Positions 54,192 to 62,285 of a DNA stretch of 64,000 nucleotides are shown here, one piece after another (positions within the stretch are counted from its first letter, which is position 1; each line of letters opens with the position of its first letter). The stretch covers positions 1 to 64,000 of the forward strand of contig JAEWAF010000107.1 in assembly GCA_023391815.1 (NCBI GenBank), in the 5' to 3' direction. Source of the DNA: Pseudomonadota bacterium. GTDB taxonomy: Bacteria; Pseudomonadota; Gammaproteobacteria; Steroidobacterales; Steroidobacteraceae. The notes below the pieces were generated by a model, which was given only the letters and a program-made list of their open reading frames with translations, had not been told where the DNA came from and did not search any database. The position numbers and the translations under genes are program-made.

Positions 54192-54695
54192 ATGCCGGCC
54201 ACCGTGCTCGATATGTTGAATGCGATCGAGGGAACGTTGCCGGCCATCGACGACGGCACCCTCCGACTCTGCTACGCGGATGTTCAGCGATTGGTCGAGG
54301 CGGAGCGACGCTGGCTCGAGTCGATGCGCGTGCGTCGGTGCGCTTTGCTGGCCGAGAACGGCGCGAGTTGGATTGTGAGCGATCTGGCGCTGCTGGCGTG
54401 TCAGGCGGCGAATGTTCCGTTGCCTCCATCGTTCACGCGCGAACAAACGGCCCATGTGCTCGAGGATGCCGCGATCGACTGGGTGCTGACGGACGCGAGT
54501 GAGCAATTTACTCGAAATCATCCGGCGTACACGTACGTGGCGAGCTCACATCGAACCGGGCTCGCGTTGCTGCATCGTGACCGCGATCCGGTACACGGCC
54601 GCGCCTCGATCGCCGACATCGGCAAGATTACCTATACATCCGGTAGCACAGGGAATGCCAAGGGCGTGTGCTTGAGCCAAAGCGCTATCCAATCA
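54192..54695 (+). pseudogene. AMP-dependent ligase, N-terminal fragment (deletion chimera)
   Basis: The N-terminal ~165 residues of an acyl-activating enzyme: 'LLAENGASWIVSDLALLACQAANVPLPPSFT' (start of the AMP-binding fold) and the P-loop-like YTSGSTGNAKGVCLS. After about position 54690 the frame continues only into unrelated Arg- and Ser-rich sequence to 54845, while an adjacent frame encodes the C-terminal part of a different protein. About 300 residues normally following the A3 motif, including the adenylate-binding A5 and A8 motifs, are absent. GGAGG and overlap with the hemolysin stop fit a former operon start. Confidence 0.8.
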
Positions 54696-55039
54696 GTCAC
54701 GCGTACGCGTACGACACCGCCATGCGTCGCAATCCGGTCGGATTCTTCGGCATGGTGTTCGTGCTCGAAGGCGCGAGTATCGCGCTCGCATGCAACGCTG
54801 CCGATCGAATTCAAGCGTCGTTGCAGCTGCCGAACAAAGCCATGACCTACCTGCGCAGCCACGGGCAACTGGATCAGCAGCATGTGCAGGATCTGTACTC
54901 GATCCTGAATCGCTTCGAGGAGGCGCAGGATCGGGCCGCGGTGGAGCAATGCGCGCAAGTGATGTTTCGTCTGTATGGAAACGTGTTTCGCGAGCTGGAT
55001 GAGCGGTCCGTCGTAGCGACCGCCGGGAGGGCGGCATGA
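54680..55039 (+). pseudogene. Heme-oxygenase-like (iron-containing redox enzyme) C-terminal fragment
   Basis: In the +2 frame from about 54680 to 55039 lies the C-terminal half of a heme-oxygenase-like iron oxygenase (TenA/UndA-like superfamily): YPISHAYAYDTA, NPVGFFGMVFVLEG, and the helix with ELDERSV. The first ~100 residues, which carry the N-terminal metal ligands, are missing. The fragment joins the truncated AMP-ligase directly, within roughly 54675-54700, and its stop overlaps the SDR start codon (ATGA). It is non-functional as read. Confidence 0.78.
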
Positions 55040-55902
55040 ACCTGAAAGACAGATGTGTGTTGATTACGGGCGCAAGCGGCGGGATAGGGCGAGAGCTGGT
55101 CACCGTGTTGCTGGATGAAGGCGCGCAGGTGTTGCTCAGCGGCCGTGACCATGCGGCGCTGGCACGCGTGGTGGAGCGCCACGCCGAACGCGATCGTGCG
55201 ACGGTGTTTGCCGCCGATCTCGCGAGCGCATCGGATCGTGCCAGGCTTTGTGACTTTGCGCAGCGTTGGCGCGGCGGCATCGACATCCTCATCAATAACG
55301 CGGCGATCAACGACTTCGGCTTTCTGTCGACGCAATCGGCCGAGGCGCTCGATTCCGCCGTCGCTATCAACCTGACCGCCCCCATGGACCTGTGTCGCCG
55401 CTTGATTCCGCGTCTGGAGATCAGCGACGACGCGCACATCGTCAATATCGGTTCGGTGTTCGGCAGCATCGGTTTCGCCGGCAACACCGTTTATTCCGCC
55501 ACCAAGTTCGGGCTGCGTGGCTTCTCCGAAGCGCTCCGACGCGAGCTGGCGGACACGAGTATTCGAGTTCACTACTTCGCGCCCCGCGCCACCCGGACCG
55601 CCTTCAACAGCGATCTGGTCGACGAGATGAACGAGGCGCTCGGCAATCGGGTCGATGATCCCGCGGAGGTCGCGCGTCACATCGTCGGGGCAGTGCGCGA
55701 GGGCGAGATCGAGGGCGTGCTCGGCCGGCCTGAAAAATTTTTCGCCCGTATCAATGCGATGCTGCCGCGTCTGGTGGACAGAGCGATGGCATCGAAGCTC
55801 GCTACGATCCGCCATTTCGCGAGCAGAACGCCGCCCACGCCCGCGCCGCGGAGGATGCCCGCCTTGGTCAAAAGCACAGTCCAACCGAGGAAAGCTTCAT
55901 GA
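55036..55902 (+). CDS. Short-chain dehydrogenase/reductase
   Basis: A 288-residue NAD(P)-dependent oxidoreductase. It has the nucleotide motif TGASGGIGRE, NNAAIN, the catalytic Ser in NIGSVFGSIGF and the pair YSATK (Tyr, Lys). A C-terminal extension of some 60 residues after the SDR core is basic and could attach to a membrane. It is the last conserved member of the hemolysin-AMP-ligase-redox operon; it presumably oxidises or reduces the acyl or alcohol product. Its start overlaps the preceding stop, and its own stop overlaps the next start. Confidence 0.9.
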   Translation: MNLKDRCVLITGASGGIGRELVTVLLDEGAQVLLSGRDHAALARVVERHAERDRATVFAADLASASDRARLCDFAQRWRGGIDILINNAAINDFGFLSTQSAEALDSAVAINLTAPMDLCRRLIPRLEISDDAHIVNIGSVFGSIGFAGNTVYSATKFGLRGFSEALRRELADTSIRVHYFAPRATRTAFNSDLVDEMNEALGNRVDDPAEVARHIVGAVREGEIEGVLGRPEKFFARINAMLPRLVDRAMASKLATIRHFASRTPPTPAPRRMPALVKSTVQPRKAS

Positions 55903-56540
55903 GCGCTCGCAAACTTCTTGGTATCGTGCCGTTCATCGCTCTGCTGTCGGGTATTGCTCACGCGCAGTCATCTTTCGACACGGAGCTTGCGCGCATTCAG
56001 CAGCAATGGGCGGTCGCGAATTATCAGATCGCGTCGAAGGATGAGAAGGTCAAAGCATTCGAAGCACTGGCCACGCAGGCGCACCGATTCTCCACCACGA
56101 ACCCGCAACGCGCCGAGCCATTGATCTGGGAGGGCATCGTACTGAGCACCTACGCGGGCGCGAAGGGCGGGTTGGGGGTGCTGGGCTTGGCCAAGAAATC
56201 CCGCGCGGCGCTCGAAGCTGCGCTCAGGATCGATGACAAAGCGCTCGACGGCTCGGCGTACACGAGCCTCGGTGCGTTGTATTCGAAAGTGCCCGGGTTC
56301 CCGCTGGGCTTTGGCAGCGATGACAAAGCACAGGCGCTGTTTGCGAAGGCCTTGCAACTCAATCCCGACGGCATCGATCCGAACTACTTCTACGCGCAGT
56401 ACCTCTGCGACCGGAATGAATGCCACGAGGCCTTGCGCTACCTCCAGCGTGCCGCCGATGCGCCGCCTCGCCCGGGCCGCGAGCTCGCGGATCAGGGCCG
56501 GCATCGCGAAGTCATTGAGCTGATGGCGAAGGCGCGCTGA
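55899..56540 (+). CDS. Exported TPR-containing protein
   Basis: A 213-residue periplasmic protein with a signal peptide (IVPFIALLSGIAHA, cleavage near residue 22) and several tetratricopeptide-like helix pairs, most clearly ALDGSAYTSLGALYSKVPGFPLGFGSDDKAQALFAKALQLNPD around residues 115-155. TPR units usually scaffold protein contacts. Its ATG overlaps the SDR stop (ATGA), so it is translated as part of that operon. No specific family name is certain. Confidence 0.8.
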   Translation: MSARKLLGIVPFIALLSGIAHAQSSFDTELARIQQQWAVANYQIASKDEKVKAFEALATQAHRFSTTNPQRAEPLIWEGIVLSTYAGAKGGLGVLGLAKKSRAALEAALRIDDKALDGSAYTSLGALYSKVPGFPLGFGSDDKAQALFAKALQLNPDGIDPNYFYAQYLCDRNECHEALRYLQRAADAPPRPGRELADQGRHREVIELMAKAR

Positions 56541-56567
56541 ACGACGGCAGCGATCTGTCGAAGACCC

Positions 56568-56599
56568 GGCCGGACCGGTCCTGAAAAAGCAGTCCGGCC
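56568..56599. terminator. Inverted repeat after the hemolysin-SDR-TPR operon
   Basis: GGCCGGAC at 56568-56575 pairs with GTCCGGCC at 56592-56599 around a 16-nt loop, 28 bases beyond the TPR gene stop. The overlapping GGACCGGTCC at 56572-56581 is itself palindromic. A transcription end between two operons is expected here. The repeat has no following U-tract, so intrinsic termination is uncertain. Confidence 0.35.
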
Positions 56600-56658
56600 G
56601 CGATTGATTTCCGCCGGGCCGGCGTCTAGCGGCGAATGGAATGCCGCGTTAGCCTGCC

Positions 56659-57161
56659 ATGACCCGATCCGGCCTGCCGTCACTGCTCGATAAATCCCGT
56701 CGTTTCGTTGTGTTAGCCGCGCTTGTCTGCCTGGCGCCGGCGGTTCTGGCGGCCGATGAGCCGCTCGACTTGACACAATTCCGTGGCAAGGTCGTGGTGA
56801 TCGACTTTTGGGCGTCATGGTGCGCGCCTTGTCGCCAGTCCTTCCCGTGGCTCAACGAAATGCAGGCCAAGTACCGCGATCGCGGTCTGGTGATCATCGG
56901 CGTCAACGTCGACCGCGAGCGCGCCGAGGCCGATCGGTTCCTGCAACAGACGCCCGCCGATTTTCAGATCGTGTACGACCCCGACGCGCGCTGGCGTCGC
57001 GCTATCAGGTGCCCGGTATGCCCAGCTCGTATGTGATCGGACCGGATGGTGGGCAAGTGGGCGTCCACATCGGTTTTCGCCAAGGCGTGCGTCAGGAGCG
57101 CGAGGCTGAGCTCGAGCGCCTGCTTTCGAAGGCCGGCACGGATCGTGCTCACGCTCAATGA
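56659..57161 (+). pseudogene. TlpA/ResA-like thioredoxin, frameshifted
   Basis: Exported thiol-disulfide reductase. Signal peptide: core VVLAALVCLAPAVLA. The thioredoxin motif WASWCAPC (residues about 53-60) and the strand VVIGVNVDRE are in the first frame. At about 56990 the frame changes: expected DPDARLASRYQVPGMPSSYVIGPDG, including the cis-Pro loop MPSSYV, continues in another frame to 57161. One missing C in the GCGCGC tract explains it. The restored length of about 167 is normal for TlpA. It belongs to the TlpA-DUF4266-DUF3570-ApbE cluster and would be its disulfide component. Confidence 0.82.
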
Positions 57162-57183
57162 TTGGATGATCGGGAGAATGCGA

Positions 57184-57396
57184 ATGAAAGCAATGGGTCT
57201 GCTCGTAGCGTGCCTCGCCATGCAGGGCTGCGCGAGTGTCGGTGTCGAGCCCTGGCAGCGCGACGTGCTCGCGCGACCGGAGATGTCTCTGGATGCAAAC
57301 CCCGTCGATGCGGCGATCGACGATCACATCTATTTCAGCAAGGAAGCTTCCAGCGGCGGACGCGGGTTCGGCGGCGGCGGCTGCGGTTGCAACTGA
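57184..57396 (+). CDS. DUF4266 small lipoprotein
   Basis: A 70-residue lipoprotein: signal MKAMGLLVACLAMQGC (lipobox MQGC), the DUF4266 body VEPWQRDVLARPEM, and a C-terminal Gly- and Cys-rich tail ending GGGGCGCN. The family is found mainly in clusters with a thioredoxin-like protein, DUF3570 and ApbE, as here. Its function is unknown; the tail could bind metal or act as a target for another enzyme. GGGAG lies seven bases before the ATG at 57184, which is why this start is preferred over 57178. Confidence 0.85.
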   Translation: MKAMGLLVACLAMQGCASVGVEPWQRDVLARPEMSLDANPVDAAIDDHIYFSKEASSGGRGFGGGGCGCN

Positions 57397-57412
57397 GCAT
57401 TACGGAACACGA

Positions 57413-58714
57413 ATGAAAGACGATAACAATCTGGGCGCCCGGCTCGCCGCCGCCACTTGCGCTCTGCTGGGCGCCAGCGCGGCACCGGTCATGGCGGAAG
57501 AGGCCGAACGCTGGTCATTCGACACCGCGCTGCTGTACTACGGCGAGAATGACGATCGAGTGCAGGATGTGAGTGCGACGATCGGAGCGAAACGCGCGTT
57601 CGACGAACGCTTGCTGAATCTCACATTGACCGCGGATACGTTGACTGGCGCGTCGGCGAGCGGTGCGATCGCCACCGATGCGCCGCAGACTTTCACGAGC
57701 CCGTCCGGCAAGGCGGTGTACTCGACGCCCGCCGGCAAAACGCCGCTCGACGACACCTTCCACGACACGCGATTCGCGCTCAACGCGAGCTGGACGCAGC
57801 CGCTCGCACGTCTGTACACGTTGTCCGCCGGGCTCGGATTCTCGACGGAATACGATTACACGCACCTCGGTGCGAATCTCTCGCTCGCGCGCGATTTCAA
57901 CAAACGCAATACGACCGTCAGCGCCGGTCTGGCCTGGTCGCAAGACGACATCGATCCCGTCGGTGGCGCGCCGGTGCCGCTCTCGCAGATGCTGGACGTC
58001 GGCAACTCGGCCAACAAACGCAACAGCGACAGCAAGGACGTGATCGATCTGCTGTTCGGCGTGACCCAGGTCCTGTCACGTAACACCGTGCTGCGCGTGA
58101 ACTATTCCTATAGTCAGTCGAGCGGCTATCTGAACGATCCGTACAAGATTCTGAGTGTCGTCGACGGCACTACCGGCGACACGATTCTGCGCACCCCGGC
58201 GCCGGGCGTGCAAGGACCGACGGGCGTCTATCTGTACGAGAGCCGGCCCGATTCGCGAACGAAGCACAGCCTCTATGCCGAGATGAAACATGCGTTCGGC
58301 GCGCCGGTTCTGTACGGTTCCTATCGGTTCATGACGGACGATTGGGGTATCGACTCGAGCACGGCTGAAGTGCGCCTGCGCTGGCCCGTGGGAAGCGCGA
58401 ACTACGTTGAGCCGGTGGTTCGTTACTACATGCAGTCGCAAGCGGATTTTTATCACCCGAGCCTGGTGCAAGGCGCGGCCTTGCCGGCGTATGCGTCAGC
58501 GGACTTTCGATTGGGTGAGTTCGATGCAGTCACCGTCGGGGCCAAATTCGGCCATCAGACCTCGAGCGGCAATGAGTGGAACGCCCGGTTGGAGTACTAC
58601 CAGCAGAACGGAACCATCTCGCGCGATCAGCTGATCGGCAATCAGTTCGCTCGCGCGCAGTACCCGGATCTGAAGGCAGTGATCGCCCAGTTCGGCTATC
58701 GCTTCGGGTTGTAG
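57413..58714 (+). CDS. DUF3570 exported beta-barrel-like protein with candidate flavinylation motif
   Basis: A 433-residue exported protein of the DUF3570 family. Signal peptide: about residues 1-28, ending VMA. The mature part is almost wholly alternating hydrophobic/aromatic beta strands (FDTALLYYGENDDRVQDVS, ending VIAQFGYRFGL with a terminal aromatic/Leu), typical of an outer-membrane barrel. Residues 75-81 read DTLTGAS, which matches the Dxx(S/T)GA(S/T) motif at which ApbE attaches FMN; the flavin would sit on Thr78. The gene lies between DUF4266 and ApbE, so modification by the neighbour is plausible but untested. Confidence 0.85.
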   Translation: MKDDNNLGARLAAATCALLGASAAPVMAEEAERWSFDTALLYYGENDDRVQDVSATIGAKRAFDERLLNLTLTADTLTGASASGAIATDAPQTFTSPSGKAVYSTPAGKTPLDDTFHDTRFALNASWTQPLARLYTLSAGLGFSTEYDYTHLGANLSLARDFNKRNTTVSAGLAWSQDDIDPVGGAPVPLSQMLDVGNSANKRNSDSKDVIDLLFGVTQVLSRNTVLRVNYSYSQSSGYLNDPYKILSVVDGTTGDTILRTPAPGVQGPTGVYLYESRPDSRTKHSLYAEMKHAFGAPVLYGSYRFMTDDWGIDSSTAEVRLRWPVGSANYVEPVVRYYMQSQADFYHPSLVQGAALPAYASADFRLGEFDAVTVGAKFGHQTSSGNEWNARLEYYQQNGTISRDQLIGNQFARAQYPDLKAVIAQFGYRFGL

Positions 58715-58736
58715 CACTCGGACGAGAGGCTTCGAC

Positions 58737-59651
58737 ATGCAGGGCACGACTTCGCAGAGCGCGTCCTTTACGCTGAGCCGTGAGGAGGACCACTGGGTTG
58801 GACGGTTCACGGCGATGGCGTCGCCCTGCGAAGTGCTGATCGAACAAGCTCCGGAAGCGCTCGCGCGACAGATCGTCGATGTCGCCGCGGCCTGCGCATG
58901 GCGAATCGAGCGCAAGTTCAGCCGCTACCGATGCGACGGCGTGGTGCACATGATCAACTCGAGCGCCGGGCGCACGGTCGTGCTCGATGAAGAAACGGCG
59001 GCGTTGATCGACTTCGCCGAAACGTTGACGAAGATGTCGGAGGGGCGCTTCGATATCACCTCGGGCGTGCTCCGCACCGTGTGGACGTTCGATGGCGGCA
59101 ACCTCGTTCCCTCTCAAGCGGAGATCGATGCGGTGATGACGTGCGTCGGGTGGCACCACGTGCAATGGCGCAAACCCGCCCTGCAGTTGCGGCCCGGCAT
59201 GCAGATCGATCTCGGTGGTATCGGCAAGGAATATGCGGTGGATCAGGCGGCGGCTCGTATCGAGGAGATCGCACCGAGCTTGAGCTGCCTGATCAATTTC
59301 GGCGGTGATGTCGTGGTACGACATCCACGCCGCGATGGTCAGCCGTGGCGAGTGGGTATCGAGGCGACGGATCGTGCCGGAACGGCACTACGCGTCGTGC
59401 ATCTCACTCGCGGCGGGCTTGCGACGAGCGGCGACTCGCGCCGCTTCGTGCTCCACCGCGGCCGCCGTTATTCACACATCATCGATGCGCGTACAGGCTG
59501 GCCGGTGCCGGATGCTCCTCATTCAATCACAGTCGCCGCGGATACCTGCACGCAAGCCGGAACATTGACGACCCTCGCCATGCTACAGGGAGCGGGGTGC
59601 GAAGATTTCCTGCGGGCGAGCGGGACGAAATATTGGATTCAGCCGGCGTGA
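58737..59651 (+). CDS. apbE: FAD:protein FMN transferase, ApbE family
   Basis: A 304-residue flavin transferase that covalently attaches FMN to Thr or Ser of a target protein, using FAD. The ApbE pattern is clear: MASPCEVLIEQ, EGRFDITSGVLRTVW, IDLGGIGKEYAVDQAA, NFGGDVVV, ATSGDSRRF and HIIDARTGWPV (metal site near Asp). No signal peptide is obvious in the first residues (MQGTTSQSASF), unlike typical periplasmic ApbE, so location is uncertain. It is the last gene of the TlpA-DUF4266-DUF3570-ApbE cluster, which nominates DUF3570 or DUF4266 as target. Confidence 0.92.
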   Translation: MQGTTSQSASFTLSREEDHWVGRFTAMASPCEVLIEQAPEALARQIVDVAAACAWRIERKFSRYRCDGVVHMINSSAGRTVVLDEETAALIDFAETLTKMSEGRFDITSGVLRTVWTFDGGNLVPSQAEIDAVMTCVGWHHVQWRKPALQLRPGMQIDLGGIGKEYAVDQAAARIEEIAPSLSCLINFGGDVVVRHPRRDGQPWRVGIEATDRAGTALRVVHLTRGGLATSGDSRRFVLHRGRRYSHIIDARTGWPVPDAPHSITVAADTCTQAGTLTTLAMLQGAGCEDFLRASGTKYWIQPA

Positions 59652-59675
59652 AGCGCCCCTTGGACGGTCCAGTGA

Positions 59676-59776
59676 TGTCCCATCATCGGGACATCACCCC
59701 GGTTGTACCTTAATCCGGACAAAGCCGATCTGTACCCCAAACGGGACATGGGGTAGCATGTCCAGAATGAGGGACA
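59676..59776. promoter_or_regulatory. Four tandem HipB-type operators, TGT(C/A)C-N8-GGACA
   Basis: Four copies: 59676-59693, 59704-59721, 59731-59748 and 59759-59776. The first and last are exact dyads TGTCC-N8-GGACA; the middle two read TGTAC in the left arm. Left-edge spacing is 28, 27 and 28 bases. The first lies within a longer perfect inverted repeat, GTGATGTCCC-N6-GGGACATCAC (59672-59697). The last covers the hipB start codon. The layout parallels the E. coli hipBA control region, known for four TATCC-N8-GGATA operators, with different arm sequences. Confidence 0.75.
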
Positions 59777-60123
59777 CCCCCATCAAGACCATCGAAGCGC
59801 TCGGGCAGGCGGTGCGCGCGCGTAGGCTGGAGAAGAAGCTTTCCCAAGCTGAACTTGCCCAGCGCATGGGCGTAGAGCGTAAGTGGGTGGTCCGCCTCGA
59901 AGCGGGCAACCAAGCAGCCGAGATTGGTAATGTGCTCAAGGCGATGAAGGTCCTTGATCTCGAGCTCAAGGCGATCGAGCCCGGCAGCAAGCCTATTCCA
60001 GTTCGCGCCCCCACGCTCACCCCGCGAGTTCGCGATGTGTTCGCAAGTGAGGGGGTCATGGGCCCGAAATCCGACGCTCGCTCTCGGGAGTCAGACGATG
60101 ACACGCCTGATCGCAATCGTTGA
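59758..60123 (+). CDS. hipB: HipB-like helix-turn-helix antitoxin
   Basis: A 121-residue antitoxin and repressor. An HTH_3 domain is clear at residues about 14-60 (LGQAVRARRLEKKLSQAELAQRMGVERKWVVRLE), with the usual AEIGNVLKAMKVLDLELKAI helix after it. The C-terminal ~40 residues are Arg/Asp-rich and probably disordered. It would neutralise HipA and repress the operon by binding the four upstream dyads. Start is the ATG at 59758, or 59767; either lies inside the fourth operator. Its 3' end overlaps hipA by 26 bases. Confidence 0.9.
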   Translation: MSRMRDTPIKTIEALGQAVRARRLEKKLSQAELAQRMGVERKWVVRLEAGNQAAEIGNVLKAMKVLDLELKAIEPGSKPIPVRAPTLTPRVRDVFASEGVMGPKSDARSRESDDDTPDRNR

Positions 60124-61408
60124 GGGCGTCGCGCTCGGTACGATCGAGAGCAACAAGTACGGAGCTCTGAGCTTCGCCTATGACCCCGCGTGGCTTGCTC
60201 GTGCGGATGCCATCCCGCTATCCACATCGATGCCGCTTGCAGAGACGGTTTACAAGCAAAAGCAGATCTCAAACTTCCTCTGGAACCTGCTCCCGGAGAA
60301 CCAGCATGTGCTCGAAAGCTGGGCCGAGGAATACAAGACCAGTCCGAACAATTCCTTTGCCCTGATTTCCAAAGTGGGTGAGGACGTGCCCGGTGCCGCG
60401 CAGTTCATTACAGAGGATCGGGCTGCGGAATACCTTGGCCAACCGAAGGCAGGCATCGAGTGGATTTCAGTCGAAGAGGTGGAGGAGCGTATCCGGATCC
60501 TCAAGAAGGATCATTCGGCGCTGCGCCTCCACAAAGACTTAGGTCGGATCAGTCTCGCAGGCGCACAGGCGAAGACTGCGCTCTACTGGGACGGCAATCG
60601 CTGGGGCGTTCCCTCGGGACGGGCGCCGACGACGCACATCCTCAAGCCTCAGATTCCTAACTTCGAAGGCATCGTCGAGAACGAGCATCTATGTATGAGG
60701 ATCGCGGCCCGCACCGGTTTGCCCACAGCGACCTCTCAAGTCCTTCAGTTCTCCGAGCCTGTCATTGTGGTTACTCGCTACGATCGCCTTCCTGCGCTTA
60801 CACCAGGCGGAGTGATGCGTCGAGTACATCAGGAGGATTTTTGCCAGGCGCTCACCTGCTCGCCAGCCGCGAAATACCAAGAGAACAACGGGCCCGGCAT
60901 CAAAGATTGCGTCACGCTATTGCGGCGCATCTCAAGCGACCCTGACGCTGACATTGCTGCATTTATCAAAGCCAACATCTTGAATTGGTACATCGGTGGC
61001 GTAGATGCGCATGCGAAGAATTTTTCGATCCTCATTGGTCCTGATGGGAATCTCTTGGCCCCGCTGTACGATGTGTCCAGTCAAATCCAATATGCGGAGC
61101 AGTTAGGAAAGAACAGCCACAGGCTCGCGATGAAGATCGGCGGCTACTATGAAATTCCGCGAATCGGACTGAATGAATGGTCATCGATGGCCAAGGCCTG
61201 CAAGCTCAATGAGGATGAAGTCGCGGGATGGATCTTCGATCTCGGAGCGTCATTGCCACAGCACGTGAGCGATGCCTCCAACGAAGCCATCGAGCAAGGG
61301 CTTGATGCAAAGATCATCGAGCCACTTCGGGATGCGCTCATCCATCACATCCAGGAGCGCGTTGCCTCGATCACGACCATTTCCTATTCGAAGGGTCCGA
61401 GACCCTGA
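60098..61408 (+). CDS. hipA: HipA-family serine/threonine kinase toxin
   Basis: A 436-residue protein kinase toxin that in E. coli phosphorylates glutamyl-tRNA synthetase and causes persistence. Domains: HipA N-terminal region (residues 1-100, with LSTSMPLAE and FLWNLLPEN) and C-terminal kinase region. Catalytic elements are present: GRISLAGAQAKTAL with the autophosphorylation-type Ser152, HILKP, the catalytic Asp303 in GVDAHAKNFS and the metal-binding Asp325 in PLYDVSS. All key residues are intact, so it is predicted active. GGGAG lies seven bases before the ATG. It is translated with hipB. Confidence 0.93.
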   Translation: MTRLIAIVEGVALGTIESNKYGALSFAYDPAWLARADAIPLSTSMPLAETVYKQKQISNFLWNLLPENQHVLESWAEEYKTSPNNSFALISKVGEDVPGAAQFITEDRAAEYLGQPKAGIEWISVEEVEERIRILKKDHSALRLHKDLGRISLAGAQAKTALYWDGNRWGVPSGRAPTTHILKPQIPNFEGIVENEHLCMRIAARTGLPTATSQVLQFSEPVIVVTRYDRLPALTPGGVMRRVHQEDFCQALTCSPAAKYQENNGPGIKDCVTLLRRISSDPDADIAAFIKANILNWYIGGVDAHAKNFSILIGPDGNLLAPLYDVSSQIQYAEQLGKNSHRLAMKIGGYYEIPRIGLNEWSSMAKACKLNEDEVAGWIFDLGASLPQHVSDASNEAIEQGLDAKIIEPLRDALIHHIQERVASITTISYSKGPRP

Positions 61409-61460
61409 AGTCCGTGCGCCTCCTCAAGACGATAAACATCGTCCCTCGCAAGCGCTTGCG

Positions 61461-62285
61461 TCAGCCAAGCACGGTCTTTCGTGAGGCGCCGGCCGAAGCA
61501 CTCGCCGGAACCGAGAGCGACGCGCGAGTATCCGCCAACGCAAGTTGAATCAGTTCCTTCGCAGCTCGCGCCGCGCGATCGGCGTCCTTGTCGACGATGG
61601 CGGCGTAAAGCCGTCGGTGATCGGGAATCGCGTCACGCGGAGGCTGATTCGATTGGTACTTGAAGTAAGTGGTCCAGTGGATGGCGGCGCAGATCGATGC
61701 GGACAGTGTCATGAGCGCCTGGTTGCCGGTCGCCTCCAGAAGCGCTTCGTGAAATCGCTCATCGGCTGCCCGTCCCTCGGCGGAGGCGAGTCCGTGACGC
61801 GCCATGTCCTCCAGAGCGTAGCCCATGGCGCTGAGCTGGTCCTCACTGCGCCGGCGCGCCGCCAATTCGGCAGCGTGCGGTTCGAAGATGCCGCGAAGCT
61901 CGAACAGTTCCTGGATGAAGCTCAAGCTGGGCCCGCTATGGAAAGCCCACCGCAACACGTCGGGATCGAGGATCTGCCAGCGTCGTCTGTCGGTCACGTG
62001 CGTGCCGAGGTGCGGGCGGCTTTCCACCAGTCCCTTCGCGACCAGCATGCGCACGGCTTCTCGATAAGCGGTACGTGACACGCCGAAATCGACGGTCGCA
62101 TCCATCTCCTTCGGCAACAGCGAGCCGACCGCGCGTCGACCGCACAGAATGGACGAGCCCAACTCGCCGGCAATTCTTCTGTGAACGGATGAAGCAGGTG
62201 TGGCGGCGTGCATGGAGCCTGCGATATCCGAGAGCGGGATGGCCCATTCCGGCGCGGCTCTCTGACTCTTCGTGGCGCTGTGCAT
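61461..62285 (-). CDS. GntR-family regulator with FCD ligand domain
   Basis: A 274-residue repressor. The GntR winged helix spans residues about 30-95 (VHRRIAGELGSSIL, then DFGVSRTAYREAVRMLVAKGLVESRPHLGTHV) and the all-helical FCD domain follows (residues about 110-250) with metal-ligand-type Asp/His in DERFHEALLEATGN and PDHRRLYAAI. FCD regulators usually sense sugar acids or other organic acids; SMP-30 lactonase and cupin genes next to it fit that. Start ATG at 62285 chosen over the longer frame (62348). Confidence 0.9.
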   Translation of the reverse strand: MHSATKSQRAAPEWAIPLSDIAGSMHAATPASSVHRRIAGELGSSILCGRRAVGSLLPKEMDATVDFGVSRTAYREAVRMLVAKGLVESRPHLGTHVTDRRRWQILDPDVLRWAFHSGPSLSFIQELFELRGIFEPHAAELAARRRSEDQLSAMGYALEDMARHGLASAEGRAADERFHEALLEATGNQALMTLSASICAAIHWTTYFKYQSNQPPRDAIPDHRRLYAAIVDKDADRAARAAKELIQLALADTRASLSVPASASAGASRKTVLG

